From positions 1,612,001-1,676,000 of the forward strand of contig JAOVFP010000022.1 in NCBI GenBank assembly GCA_025738555.1: 64,000 nt of DNA, given 5' to 3'. The translations under genes and the position numbers were made by a program. The notes beneath the pieces are model-generated. The model made no database searches and was not told where the DNA came from. It saw only the letters and a list, made by a program, of their open reading frames with translations. The DNA comes from Cyathus striatus. Its lineage: Eukaryota > Basidiomycota > Agaricomycetes > Agaricales > Nidulariaceae. Numbering within the stretch: the first letter of the stretch is position 1; each line of letters begins with the position of its first letter. Below, in pieces: positions 47,422 to 59,754 of the stretch.

Positions 47422-50400
47422 CTACTTGGCACTTGTCATTGTTGTTACTCTCTCTTCCCTGTCTCTTTTATCCTTGATCCTCTTCCACCACTCCTTTGTT
47501 TTAGCATCTAGCCTCTCTAACCTGTCATCTTCTTCCAACAGCTCGGTGTCATGTGATTGCAAAAACATTTTGTCATTGAAGTCTCGTAGTATTCGTATTG
47601 TGTTTCTTCCTGCACTCCTGGAAAGAGCCACATATAAGTGGAATAGACTTAATTGTCCACATGGTGGTGTGGCAATGTCCACTATGACATTTGGGATTGT
47701 CTGTCCCTGTGAGCGATAGTCTGTAAAGGCATATGCTGCTGTTAGTGGAAATTGCATCCTTTTGACTGTACGCTTGAGTGTTTTCCCTTTTACAGTCAGG
47801 TGGATTGTCATCTTCTTTGTTATTGGCTCCACTGGAATGACTGAATCTTCTAGTCCCTCTAATGTAGATGCCCTTGTTCGGTTTAGTTTTACCAACACAT
47901 AGGCTGGCATTTTTTTCAGGTTTATCATGCTGTCTGCTCCTAGCTCTGGCTCATCTGAGTGGAGAACAATGTCTACTATTGTCCCTCGTGCTCCATTGGT
48001 GATGTCCAAATCTGTCTGCACATTTTGTGTTATCATCACCTTTTCATCCTTTGTTTTAGTACTCCTTCAGGTTTGTTCTTGGATGGTACTTACCTTCATG
48101 CCAATTGCTAACTCAAGGATCTCAGGAAGATCATCTCTCTTGTTATTCTTTGTGTTTCCTTTGCCTCTTAATGCTACTGCATAACATTCAACTAGTGTTA
48201 GTTTTCGGTTTCCTATTGTATCTTCTGCAGTGCAAATAAGCAACTGCTGTTTAGTAGCCTTGCAGTGCTTTTGGACTGCCATCGTGTTCCACTGTTTCCT
48301 GACACCATATCTGGGTGTTACTAGGCATGCATTGCTCCATGGCTGCTCTGTAAAATCTGTGGGGTTGTCATCAGAGTTGTCTATCAGAAGTTTCCGGACC
48401 ATTATTAAATCTTCTGGCTTTACTTGTCCTGTCCGTAGTCGTCTAAGGAAATCCAACCATGGCTTGTCTGTTACTCGGACCTGTTCACGAAGGATAACTA
48501 CTGTCTCAAATTCCTCATAGATACTACGCCCGGTTTTCAGCTCTTGATGGTCTGAGGGCTTTGACAGAAAGTACAAGTAGTTCTCTTTTCTTGTAGCTAC
48601 TGGGGGAAACTGGTGTAAGTCTCCACACATGATCACATTTATTCCTCCAAAACTTTTTGCATCTTCAATATTACTGTGCTCAGGATCAGTTACCCCTCCT
48701 TTTGCCTTGCCAATTCCAATGTTATGGGACAGTCTTGCAAGAAATCTTTTTGACAACATAGACACCTCATCAATGATCAGATAATTGTATGGCTGCCAAA
48801 ACTCCTGTAACTTCTGTTTGGTTTCATTGGTTATGGTGCTCCCATTCCTTGAGATCATGCCTATACTGTGAGTGGTTTTTCCATCTATTATTGATGCTGC
48901 AACACCTGTGTATGCTGCTTTTAGTAACATAAACTGTGCTTGTCTTTGTTCAAACATTGCTGTCACTGTCTGTATCACCTTTGACTTTCCAGTCCCACCA
49001 TCTCCTAGAAGTAGTTTCCTCAGTTCTGGTGGCTTTTTGCCTGATAGTGTTTGGTGAAGATGCCATTCCACTATCTCAAAGGAACGTCTTTGGTCATCTT
49101 TCAACATGGATGGATCAACAGGTTCCATTGCATCATCAGTCATCTCTGCTGCCCTCCTGATTTGAGTCTGATTGTCCATATGGGTTATTGACCCTTCTAC
49201 CAATGCTGTTATGATTGCACCTGTACTTATATCTTCTTCATTCATGTTTCTGTTCACCATCTTGTTCTGATATGCTACATCTTTAGCCATTTGGACTTTC
49301 CATTTTTGTAACATGGTCATGCTCTCTGCATTAGCTTGCTTAAAAGTCCTTCTGATGGAGTTGTGTCCCAGTCAGTAGTTGGTCTTTTGTCAAATATTCC
49401 ATTCTGCTGTCCAATGAGGACAGCCACCAATCCATGCTCTTTTTCATTCCTATTCTCAGCAGATGCTTTAAGTTTTAGGAGCCCTTCCTCTGTGTATGTT
49501 TCTTTGCATCCTGTAATGGTCTCATTCTCTTCATCTGTATCCTCCTCTGTGCCATCTGTATATTGACTGTGGGCTCCTTCAACTACTACCTGTTCTCGCT
49601 CTCTCTGTACAGCACTCTTGCTTTCATGGTAATACTGTATCCCACTAATGATGCAATGTACTTGGGTTGGAGCAGACTCTATAAATTTGTTGAAGGCTTC
49701 ATCCCAACTTTCATGTGGAAGTTTCAGGTCTGCCTTGAGTGATCTCCATGGTTTAAGCAGAGCCATCATTGATGCACAGTAGAAATCTCTGATCTCTGTG
49801 TCATCACTTCTTGGAAAATATGGTCCAATAAAGTTAGGGAGGTTGGAGTGTCCTCCTGTTCTTCTTATTCGTTGCTTCTTCTCATAGAGAGGATGACTAT
49901 CTTGATATCGTATTCTGAGGTTTTTAGACCGACCTCTGTGACCATTGTGCACACCCTCAATGCTATCACTTGTTGTCACTCCCTCCCTGTCCCTGGCTTG
50001 CACATTGACCTCATATGTGTCAATGAAGTATTGAATCACACTGAGGTGTTCCACTTCAACACCTCGCAAAACATAATCTGTAAATTGGCATTTTTTTACC
50101 AGTTTTCCAGTGTGATTGCTCTGAAGTGTGATATGTTCTTCACCCTCCTATATGATTTCTTTGTTAGACTCAGTGAAAAATGGGTCTGTGGTGTTCTGTT
50201 TCTCACCTCCTGATCATCCTTATTATCTTGTTCATTATTGTCATTCTCATCTTCATCATCTGTGCTCTCACTATCCTCATTCTCACTTCTCTCCTCTTCA
50301 TCCTGCCTGTGATCATTATATAAATGATCATTACTTTGTATGTTTTGAGCTAACTTACTTATTTGTGTTCTCCCTGTTTGGTTCACTGTTAAATGTGTCT

Positions 50401-53400
50401 GTGTTATTTATTTATTAAATCCTTTATTGTTGTTCTGCCTACCTGGATTGATTACTGTTCTCTACTTGCACTCTTCTTCTGTGTGAATTGGTGAAACTAG
50501 ATTCCATCAATATTACTTGTTTTGTTGGTTGCATTCCATGTGAAACATACCTGGTGTTGTATGGCTTAATTTCTGGGAACTCTTGCAAAATAGCCCTTGC
50601 AAATGCTGCCCAATATATGGGTGTATAATAGTGTGATCGATACTTATCATCCCATCCCATCAGATATGACATTACCATTGGTGCTGCCAGTTCTTGTTCA
50701 CGATTGACTATATTTGCCATTCTAAAAATGAGTTTTCTTTGCTGGTCCTGTAATGTGTCCAGTTCTGGTTCTCGCCTCATGTGGTATGTGTATGCTTCCA
50801 CCATTAGTGCTGATAAATTATAATTCATTCCCTGTCCCTTGGCAGCATATGTGAAAATGTATTCGCCAATGTTAAGTGTATCCCTGCCATATGTCAACAG
50901 TTTGACATCATTGTTTCCTTTGACCTGGGTTGTTGCTGCAGGGTTCCAGTTGTTGGCATATTCATACAATCTTTTTGGTGCCCAAGTTCCATCTTCATTT
51001 ACATAGTCACTTTCAGCCCTTTCAAATGGTGCTCTTCTTTTGCATCGTGGATGCCCCTTCTTATCATACACAATGCATCGTCTAACTTCACATGTGTGAA
51101 TCTGTTTGGCTCTTGCCACTCTGCCTTCAAACTGTTGTAGCTCTTCCCAATAGTCCTCAGATTGAGGGTTTGGAGGTCTTGAATAGGCTATATCAACCTC
51201 ATTCTCCATTAGCTGTACTGACTCTTCATTCTCGATCCCAGGTGCATATGCATGAATATTTGCATTGATGAACCTTCTTATCTGCTCACGGAATTCCTCT
51301 GACTTTAACAGTTCTTGCATTTCTGTGGAGTTCGGAGTATTCTCCAGCCATAATATTAGATGAAGGTGAAGACTTCCCCTTCCTTGGGATTCAACTGTCC
51401 CAAAATATGCTGCTACTTTTCCATACACCCCATTGGAATTGTGTGTCTTGTACTTGGTAGTTGATATTCCATATAGTGTCTCCATACAGGTTTTGATAAG
51501 AAAGTGAAAGAATTTTGCTGCTGCATAAGGATCATTTGCAATATTTTGAGCTCGACTGTTTTTATCTGGTCCATCAGTTCGAACAAAATTATCCATGTCT
51601 ATGTTCTCTCCAGCAAATATCTGTGCTATAGGATCATGAAGATCACATGGGTTTATAGTAATCCATAAGGAAGGTGGGCCTATATATGCCACTGTTGACC
51701 ACATCTGAGACCTTAATTGATATCGTGACTGATTAGAACCCATCACTCTTCCTCCTACTGCATGTACATGTTGTCGTAGATGCTTAACTGCAGGTTCAGA
51801 TATCTCAAGCTTGTTTGCTTCCTCTATCTTTGCTCTTTGAAGCATCTCGACTGTTATTGTGGACAGAATTCTAGCCTCTGCATCAAAATCTTTCCTGCAC
51901 ATTTGAAGACGGGATGATCCTAATGCTTCTCGACGTTGCAAAATCCCAAACAAAACAAAAGGAAGAGTTTCATGAGTTCGAAACCTCCGATCATGATATT
52001 GCATTAGCCACTTTGAGTGCTCCCCTAATGACACCTGCACTGGCCTATCTGCCTCAGGCCCTCCCACTCCATATGGAAACATACCAGGAAATGCTCGTTC
52101 AAAGTAATTTTCCCGGTTGTAGTCTAAAACTTCTCTGAGTGCTGCTTCTCTTGGTCGTCCAAAATCACAGACTGGTTTTCGACCATGTCTTACTGCATAG
52201 GCCCCCTCAGATCCATCATTCCAAGTATTGTTTACCCCCCATTCCATCAACTCGGAGTATGTTACTTTGTCCATGTTGGTGTCTGTTGTTCCGGTTACTG
52301 TGTATGGGATTACATCTGGATCATCACCAGTTGATTCAGACATCTCTTCATTTTCTGTTATGATCTTTAATATGCCTTCAACAGGTTACATCATATAATA
52401 ACCCTCTCACCTGACCAATCACCAGCAATTTCATCCTCTGCATTAGGTACATACCCATCACTCTCTTGGTCTACAACTCCAACATCAGTTGACTGTTGTA
52501 CTATTCCCATAATTTCTCCAGGTATGTCATCCTCAGGTAGTGCACCCAATCGGTCCATGTCTATATTGATTTGGCCATAATACTTTGGATTGTTTGCTTT
52601 TAGCCACTGTAGTGCCTCCCCAATTGCATTTCTTCTAACACGAAATGTGTTCCACAGATACTTCTTTGGTAGATTACCCACACCAATGAAGGTAACTGTT
52701 ATTATGGATGCTAGTATACTTGCTGGCCGAGGCATCAAATCCCCATGCAGCATTTTTGTCATATCATCCACATTCAACTCAAATGAACTTACATTTCCTC
52801 TCATACCTCTCTGCAAGTTGTCCCGTGTTCCCCCATACTTTTTGGGATACAGTTTAAATGTAAATACTCTTGGATACACGTGAGCGATGAGCATTTGTTC
52901 TGCAAATGATAACCATTGTAGTTCCCATGGAATGTTTCCAACCCAGAGGTTGTTGGCTAGTGACATACGAGGAGGTTTTATGTGACTTGGATCTTGTTTC
53001 TTGTTTAGCTCTCTCAAGCACTCCTGACAAATATTAACATTTAGATTCCCATCCTCCATTCTGGTACCCTCTTGCGCCAATAGGCATCCATTATACAGGT
53101 TTTGAGCTGGATGGCTGAATGCTGGTTTTAGTCTTTCTTTGTTCGGTAGGTCTTCAAATGGAATGGTTTGCACTTCTACTTCATACCTGCTAAATTCCCT
53201 GGCACATACTCCACATATGTGTAACATCAGATTCTTGTTTGAGGTTGCCTCATAGAATTTTTGGTAGCATGTCCTCAACTCCTCTTCAGTTGGAACTTCT
53301 AGATACTTGCCACTGTCAACCTGTGGCATATTCCATTCATCTGATGCTGTTTCCGTTTCCTCTGTCCTCTCTGTGCGGCGCTGCACCCGTCTTGCTTGTT

Positions 53401-53674
53401 TCCCCTCCTCACGCTTGCGTTTTAATGCTCTTGACACTTGTGCTCTCGTGTTCTGCTTTTGCAAGCTCTGTCTGCAAGCCTCCTCCTTCTGTTCATCCGT
53501 TGCATTATTCATTATATGATCTATCATCAATGCTTTGCTGTTTCGTTGCTCATTCGAGAATGATAATTTGCCCCTGAAGATGTTTTTTAATTCAACCACC
53601 ATCAGTGCTTCAATGGCTCCTCGGCATGCATCTTGAACACTGTTATCAATGTCTGCAGAATGTACAATGTCCAT
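47422..53674 (-). CDS. Helitron RepHel protein (DUF6570, Helitron_like_N, PIF1-type helicase)
   Basis: Nicking-joining Rep plus 5'-3' helicase. The N-terminal exon (ATG 53672-53674) has a Cys cluster (CGVC, then CQEC) and a DUF6570 part with RMSLANNLWVGNIPWELQWL. It splices from DWS to EMSESTGDDP. The Rep exon has FPGMFPYGVGGPEADRP, the HUH-like SQGRGSLHLHLILWLEN and, for the tyrosine region, YIFTYAAKGQGMNYNLSAL. An acidic linker follows (about 50096-50386). Helicase motifs: GDGGTGKSK (Walker A), LIIDEVSML (Walker B), IMCGDLHQFPPV, YRSQGQTI and LYVALSRSAGR. A 55-base intron joins LELAIGMK to VMITQNVQTD. Near 49320 the frame ending LLSKLMQRA and the next frame starting ANAESMTMLQKW overlap with no room for an intron, so one frameshift probably disables this copy. 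Confidence 0.85.
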
Positions 53675-53993
53675 CTCGTCTAGTATTGATTTCAGCCTTT
53701 ATAACTTCTTCCACTATGATGTGCAGCGCAGATGTGCAACAAATGAGGATGTCAATTGTTTCATGTGTTGTCGTTGTTATTGACTAACCTTTTAATTAAA
53801 TGCTCCTTTCATCTCCTAGCTGATAATACAGTCGTTCAATTTGACTCGATGGTCATTCAATCCTTGGAGCAAATGCAATTTGACTCGATGGCCTGTCTCT
53901 ATTCACTTTAACTGAATTGTATGTTTTAATTCATTGGTACTACTTATAAACCTCCCTTGCACCTGATCCTCTCCTCAGAACATTTCTTCCACC
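53675..53993. promoter_or_regulatory. Divergent region between RepHel and accessory gene
   Basis: 319 bases lie between opposed ATGs. ATTTGACTCGATGG occurs twice (about 53837 and 53878), each within a similar stretch (TTCAATTTGACTCGATGGTC; GCAATTTGACTCGATGGCC). CTTATAAACC near 53944 is a plausible TATA box for the accessory gene. Confidence 0.4.
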
Positions 53994-55107
53994 ATGCCTC
54001 CTAAGAACACCTCTACCGACTTAACATATCACCTCCAAGAGATTCACAAGCGCCTCATGGACTCTGGCACTTACCTTGGTGATACTGACTTTAAGGCCAA
54101 CGTCAAGTGGACCAAGGCTGGTTGGGGCTTTGTTGTAACAGAACTTGATGACAAACCCACCATCCAGTCGAAGAGTGATAGCCATTCCAATATTAGCTCC
54201 GGAGCTACTGTTTCTTCGAATAATATCATGGATCAGGATGCAGATGTCAGTGATGAGGAGGATGCCATTGAGGACGAAGAATTGGTCCCTAACATTGCAG
54301 GCATTACCATCGTCGTCAAGGTATCTGACGAACACTTTTATTTTACACCTGATGCTGGGTTTAACCCACGCAGGCAGTATGGAACTAACTTTGCTGATTT
54401 GGTTCTTTCACTCACTGGCAGTCCCCCCACCATTGAACCATTCAAATCAGACTTTGACCGGGCTATTAAGAATGTGAAATGGCTCCTCTCCCAGTCTTCC
54501 TCCAAGAAGGGTATTGAACAGCGTGGTTTCTTGCTTGCTTCCTCTTCCAAAGATTCTCTCCTCAAAGTCAGGCACAAGCTGTTTGAGGTAATTTCTCTCG
54601 TTCTTCGCACCTTTATTACTGTCTCACCACCTTTCCTAGGCTATACCTGAGGTTCCAGAGGATTTTAACGATCCCGACGGTACTTCTTGTTTTCTTCAGA
54701 GATTATTCATGATTCTTACTCTTTACTTTTTCCTAGACTGCTTTCGCGTTCACAACTGGCCTGTCACCAACCAGGCCTCACGTGAAGCCATTGCTCCTCT
54801 CTTTGACACTCACAGCATCATCAAGCCCCCCGTTTACGATGTCAAAGGTGACATAATGTCGCCAAAGGACTATTGTACACTGCTTACTGGCGCCACAGTG
54901 GAGATGGACTTCGAGCTCATGCATTGGCCCATTGATGGTAGTAGCAAGGAAGCACCCTCTGATGTTTACTCTGCCAAATTGGAGGCAATCCGCACCATTG
55001 TTGCTCCTCCCAAGATTAATCGTCGCGAGAAACGTACTTATGACAAGTTGAATCCGCTCTCTTCTCTCCGTACATCCTCCAAGAAGAAGCGCACCGTGCA
55101 CACTTAG
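53994..55107 (+). CDS. Helitron-linked conserved basidiomycete protein (copy A)
   Basis: Function unknown. ATG at 53994 (MPPKNTSTDLTYHLQEIHKR). Two introns (after HKLFE and after FNDPD) join in frame with GT-AG ends. An acidic stretch near residues 80-100 (DQDADVSDEEDAIEDEE) is followed by a beta-rich block with LVLSLTGSPPTIEPFKSDF and VKWLLSQSSSKKG. The C-terminal block has NWPVTN, PPVYDVKGDIMSPKDYCTL, GATVEMDFELMHWPIDG, LEAIRTIVAPP and a basic tail, for about 335 residues. It lies inside the proposed Helitron, divergent from RepHel. Two relatives follow at 57526 and 58830. Association with a rolling-circle element and the beta-rich pattern suggest a single-stranded-DNA-binding helper; this is conjecture. 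Confidence 0.7.
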
Positions 55108-55535
55108 ATTTATCTCTCCCATTCCCTACAATCGTTGATTCATTTCAGTCTTAATCATTTCTTTGTGTTATTCGCTTCTTTAAGTATTATGACTCTCGTA
55201 TTCTACCATCTGTAGCGTGTACTGCCATAAACTCTTGTTACTACATTTTAAGCTGTCTGAAGTTTCACACTGGAAGGTATCAGTCGCATTTGAGCCTGCT
55301 TGAAGTCAGAGGAAAATATTGGTAGACATAGAAGGTGAAAAGACTTCCTCCTACATACCTCTTCTCACCCCACGAACACCTCAACCATATCCAACAGCGC
55401 CCTCCTCTCCAACAAACCCAGACACTCCTTCACCATACTTGTCATTGAATCCACTTCTTAATCCATTTCAATGTCGGCTAGCCTATACATGATTCACCTG
55501 ACACCTTAGAGCAGATACCTTACAATAAAAGTAGA

Positions 55536-55959
55536 TTTTGCTTGTTCGCTTATTTTAAAGGTGTTGGTCAACTTTAAAAGCGATCCTAGAGTTCTGACAG
55601 GGACGTTGAAGGCATTGTGTGCTGTGGAGAGAGCGTGAATGGGCGTTCACAGTCTGCGGAAGGAGGGCGGATGGGCATTGGTGGTGCCATGGCAGTTCTT
55701 CGAATGCCTAGCAAGGATGGCCAATAAAGTGGCCTGTTGGATCTTGAGAGGGTGGTCAGTCTCGAACCACAGAGTACATCGATCAGCTCACAGACTAGCT
55801 TATCGTAAAATGTGGGGGCCGTGGACGAAGGGTGAATGGGTGGTCGTGGTCTGTGGAGGGAGGGTGGATGAGCATTGGCAGGGGAGAGGGTGTATGGGTG
55901 TTGGAACCCTTCTGGCGTTTTTGGCGGTGGGGACTGCGGTACATTGTGTCAGCGGCGTG
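55536..55959. other. Intergenic with diverged direct repeats
   Basis: Two related stretches at about 55636-55690 and 55829-55890 share GAATGGG, then GT(C/G)(G/T)TGG or CAGTCTG, then GGAGGG-GGATG-GCATTGG. No gene is recognised. This may be a remnant of the neighbouring AMP-binding pseudogene or its flank. Confidence 0.4.
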
Positions 55960-56990
55960 ATAAGGTAGTTTGCGGGGAACGAACCGTACGATGATTACTT
56001 GCATCATTGAATAAACTACGTTGCTGTGTGATATCATCACAGCTTTCCATCTGATTAGGTCCCCGCATATTCAACGCGATATATCAACGTTACCTTTCGG
56101 CAGCCCAGTAGTTCCATTCGAGAAGACGAGATACGCAAGGGTATCTTTTGTCACCAGATGAACGCCCACAGGAGGAAACTTGTTCTTCTACACTGTGAAA
56201 ATGAGGTCTTGTACGCTCTTTCGTGCTCTTACGTGTCTGCGGAGGATGTATATCTTGTCTGAGGATATTCCTACATCCTTCGCTACACGTAACATAAGAG
56301 GAAGAAACTTTGCATCGACGAACATCGTGTGACCTTGGAGAGCTTTAGCGCATGCTTGAGCTCGAAACTTGTTGAGGATATGAGTGCGAATGGGGTGGTT
56401 ATCATTAGTAGTGATTGGATCAAGGTAATGTATTCCTGTTGTAACAAATATTCAGTGCGTACTGGCCATATCCATCCCGGAACCAAGATTTGATAACGAG
56501 TGCCAAAGCTCCGGGAACGACCTGGTATACATTGCTAAGCCTCGATTGATCAACGCTGATGCTCTGATGGATTTAATGTTTCCAGAACCAGTTCCTCTTC
56601 TGAACCTACCTTGGACGACACTTTTGTCGCAGCCAATTGTACGTGTGTTCCGCTTCACGAACCCACGTCCACACGCTAGATTTTCTCCCTATAGTGTCTT
56701 CATGGAATAACGCGACATAGCTATGCAGGTCGGAGCCACAATACTATCGACGTGGAGAGAAAGCATGTGCGGACAGAATAACACTATTATGTTGTTCTTA
56801 GACGTTTCGGAAGGAAAGAGAAAGCCAACCGTCACTGGGTCAGATATCTGAATCCAGGAATATGGAGGTAGTTTCACATGTTGATCTACCTTAACCCCAT
56901 ACCTGATCCCCGTAGAGAAGAACACGTATATGTCATCCTCCTCCCTTACCTCTTCTCACACCATGAACACCTCAACGACCTTGATACCGG
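55960..56990 (-). pseudogene. AMP-binding (acyl-CoA synthetase / 4CL-like) pseudogene fragment
   Basis: On the minus strand the adenylate-forming signature FSNGTTGLPKG is at about 56126-56092. Across a plausible intron comes VMISHSNVVYSMMQ (56040 downward), the usual continuation of this family. Upstream are DVGISSDKIYIL (near 56280) and ELKHALKLSKVT (near 56350), which also fit, but they lie in different frames with stops between them. N-terminal parts near 56500-56925 are barely recognisable. The enzyme class activates carboxylic acids as adenylates; this copy cannot. A fragment with VEVF near 56970 has a partner near 55370 inside the proposed Helitron. Confidence 0.6.
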
Positions 56991-57525
56991 TCATGTTTGT
57001 GTTCCGTTGTCTCTGGACGTCCTGCGTACTTGAAGCACCATGGTTGCACTGTCAAATTTATCTGAATTGTTCCTAAGTACACCAGCTGCAGTATTTTACC
57101 TTTTCCTACGATCTGACTTGTATCGCAGGGAGAACAAGCACCAAACCACCCTTTTTAACCCTGTAACAACGGTTTCATGATTGAAGTGTACTTTTCAATG
57201 CCAACAACGTGTTACACTAACGATGATGCAGGCTCTATGCAATCAAACACTTTGTTTTTAGCCCTCCGTGTTACTGCGATTTCGTTCCCATTCCAGAAGT
57301 AACCTATACTCTCAATAGAGATATGACAGGTCTGGAAACGACTGATCTTCATTTCAGTTCAGGTTGGATTTCAATTTTGGGATTCACTTCTCCGCTTTGT
57401 TTTCTTATTCAGTCTCCCAACTGAATATGCATATTCAAATACTTTTTTAAAAATCTATCGAGACATTCAAATGCTTCGGTTTATATCTGACTCTTCAACA
57501 GGCTACAACTACCTTTCCTTCCGCC
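56991..57525. other. Region 5' of accessory gene B
   Basis: No gene is seen. CTCTTCAACAGGCTACAACT immediately precedes the ATG. TATA-like TTTATATCTG lies near 57480. Confidence 0.35.
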
Positions 57526-58555
57526 ATGGAAAACCTATGGACATCTCGTCCGGATCCTTGCAAACAGCCGTACCTTTCCTTTGACGAAAGTTTATCCGTC
57601 ATCAGCAATCGACTTGAGCACTCGCCGTCTTACCTTGGAAACCAAGACTTCAGGTCATCTGTAAATTGGAATTTGGTGGATGGGGAACATACTGCAGTCT
57701 TAGTCGCCCCTGAGTGGAGCCCATCTGGCTTTGGACCATATGTGGCAAACCTTACTGCGGTTGTTAAAATAACAGAACAGGATTTCTTGTTCTCAGCAGA
57801 AGGATCGTTACGAGGCACAAATTCAATTGTAGATCCTGCACTCATGACCCTCTCTCTCTCTGGAACAGCTCCTACAATAGAACCATTTGCATCTCATTAC
57901 AAAGACGTCATCCACAACATTAAATGGCTTCAGGCTCAAGTTACCTCCAACAAGCTTATAGGTAAATCGGGTTTCCTCATTGGTCCTCCTGATGGACCAC
58001 GTCTCAACGCCTCCCACAAACTTCTCCGGGTATCTGCATTACTTTCATTTTCGTCCCTCTCTTCTTACACCTCCCCTTCGCTTTAGCCGGTCCCCTTGTA
58101 TGATGCAAGCCTTACTCCAACAAACAGACTGGGTATGTCCCCACCACCCTCCAACTTACCACCCTGTCTAAATAGATCTAGACTGGTCTACTATTAATTC
58201 TTGGCCTGTATACAACAGCTTTGTTACAGAGTCCCTGTCTCTTTTGTCAAACACACATCAGATCGTTCATCCTCCTGCATATGATATGCATGGGTACCTC
58301 ATCCAGCCGAACTTTTATCGAAACCGTCTGCTGAATGCAACCGTGGAACTTGTTTTTGAACTTACTTATCGCCCACTTCGTACAGATGCTGGTAACCAAG
58401 CTCGTATTTACTACTCCGCCAGTTTACTTGCAATCCGTACTATAGTCCCTCCTCCAGGTACTAATAAGATAAATCCACGTGAAAAAGGTGTTCTACATAA
58501 ATTAGACCCTCTCGTATCTCTACCACTAAGCAGCCATCGTCGCACTGCTTATTAA
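57526..58555 (+). CDS. Helitron-linked conserved basidiomycete protein (copy B)
   Basis: ATG at 57526 (MENLWTSRPDPCKQPYLSFD). Exon 1 runs to SHKLLR. It splices to PVPLYDASLTPTNRL and then DLDWSTINSWPVYNS; all junctions keep frame. It matches copy A throughout: SYLGNQDFRSSVNW against TYLGDTDFKANVKW, LMTLSLSGTAPTIEPF against LVLSLTGSPPTIEPF, and PPAYDMHGYLIQPNFYRNRL, ATVELVFELTYRPL, LLAIRTIVPPP. It lacks the acidic insert of copy A. It ends SLPLSSHRRTAY. The frame is intact. It lies beyond the proposed Helitron end, so it may mark an older element of the same kind. Confidence 0.65.
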
Positions 58556-58829
58556 TCCCAATCTTGGACTCTTTTTTTACTTACTGTAGTCATTTCTCTT
58601 ATTTATTAACTTAATTTTTTCTTTCCTTCATACAACGCATTCAACACTTCCAATTCAGATTTGTTCGGTTAATATTACACAGTGAAATAAATCTGATCAC
58701 ATCTCAATTTTCTATTGCATTCGCTCCCCTTGTTTTCCGTTCCGTTCCCTCTTGTCTCTATTTCCTCTTCGGTATCTCGTTGCTTCGGTCCTATTCATGA
58801 TGACAACCATACATTGATGACACTTTCCT

Positions 58830-58993
58830 CTCAGTGTAGTTTATTTTTAGGAGTAAGCACGGCACATTTACTAGCCATTCGTATTATTTTCCCTCCTACT
58901 CGTAGAGTCACTCCTAGAGAATGTAATGTTCTCCAGAAGTTAGATCCTTACTTGGACTTCCCAAGCAGTACATTTCGTCGTTCAGCTTATTAA
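58830..58993 (+). pseudogene. Accessory protein copy C, 3' remnant
   Basis: Only the C-terminal exon end remains. It reads LLAIRIIFPPTRRVTPRECN, then LQKLDPYLDFPSSTFRRSAY and a stop, matching the ends of copies A and B. No upstream part is recognised. Confidence 0.65.
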
Positions 58994-59754
58994 TCACCAT
59001 TCATCTTCCACATTTACTTACCCCTATCATTTCTATTTGATTTTCCTCTCCTTCTCCTACCAGACAAGCAAGGTTCCGGCCGACGCAGTCGGCACTTCCC
59101 AGTTTTTAATTAGGATTTATAATGGTGTCCTTACAATAGGTATGTATAAAATAGTGTAGCTTAGGTTATACTGCAGTTGCGATGTTGCTATTCACAAAAA
59201 AAGCATGCGAAGATAGGTATCTGCTTGGTTTAAAAAACGCTTCAATGCGGAATTGAACTTTCGACAGCATGACATAAAAACCTAAGTTACAGCAACGTTC
59301 TACCGTTAGTCCATGTAATGACATATAAATTATGTGATAATATCAATTTATTGTATACTGTTCACTCACTGGTAAACCTTTGTCTCTCTCTCCTTCATTG
59401 AACTGTCCACTGCATGTAATAAACATGGTTTACAGCACATTGGTATAATTCTTCTATGTACTTTCGTTTGCCAATGGGAAGAGTTCATAACGTCTGAACT
59501 CTCTGAGCACTTCACTCTGACTCTAATCCATGGTTTTTGATAGTTCATAGATTTATAATAGATACAACAGTGAATTTTGGACATCGGATTGCGAGTACAG
59601 TATCCTATCTTTCGTAACAAAGTATAGAAATAAAATATAACAATGGCTACTAAAACACACACTGTGTATGAATCGAACACGCGAGCTCATCTTTTCCAGT
59701 CATTTGCACCTGTAATCGTCATTTCTCAAATATATCACATTAATTTTCTCGTCA
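58994..59754. other. Intergenic with a short GC hairpin
   Basis: GCCGACGCAGTCGGC at about 59081-59095 forms a 6-base-pair hairpin. It is not followed by CTRR on either strand, so I do not call it a Helitron end. Otherwise the stretch is AT-rich with no gene. Confidence 0.4.

Larger units (their letters stand above)
46835..55535 (-). mobile_element. Helitron (rolling-circle transposon), about 8.7 kb
   Basis: Read on the minus strand, the 3' end has a hairpin CAACAG-CT-CTGTTG, 8 bases, then CTAG and a host T. This is the standard Helitron terminus (hairpin plus CTRR, insertion between A and T). It contains a RepHel gene and a divergent accessory gene. The proposed 5' end is TCTACTTTTATTG, starting at 55535 on the minus strand and preceded by A, which fits the A|T rule. 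That end is only a candidate, because two bases are a weak signature. The left host flank is the TA of the TIR element, so the Helitron inserted after it. Confidence 0.7.

Noticed and set aside
59075..59110. GCCGACGCAGTCGGC hairpin as a second Helitron 3' end
   Set aside because: There is no CTRR at the expected distance on either strand.
59240..59315. tRNA-like text on the minus strand (GGTAGAACG, then AGTTCAATTCC)
   Set aside because: A- and B-box-like words are present, but the T-arm and acceptor stem do not pair. At most a decayed tRNA-derived repeat.
59650..59700. GTTCGATTC-like B-box on the minus strand
   Set aside because: There is no matching A-box or cloverleaf stems.
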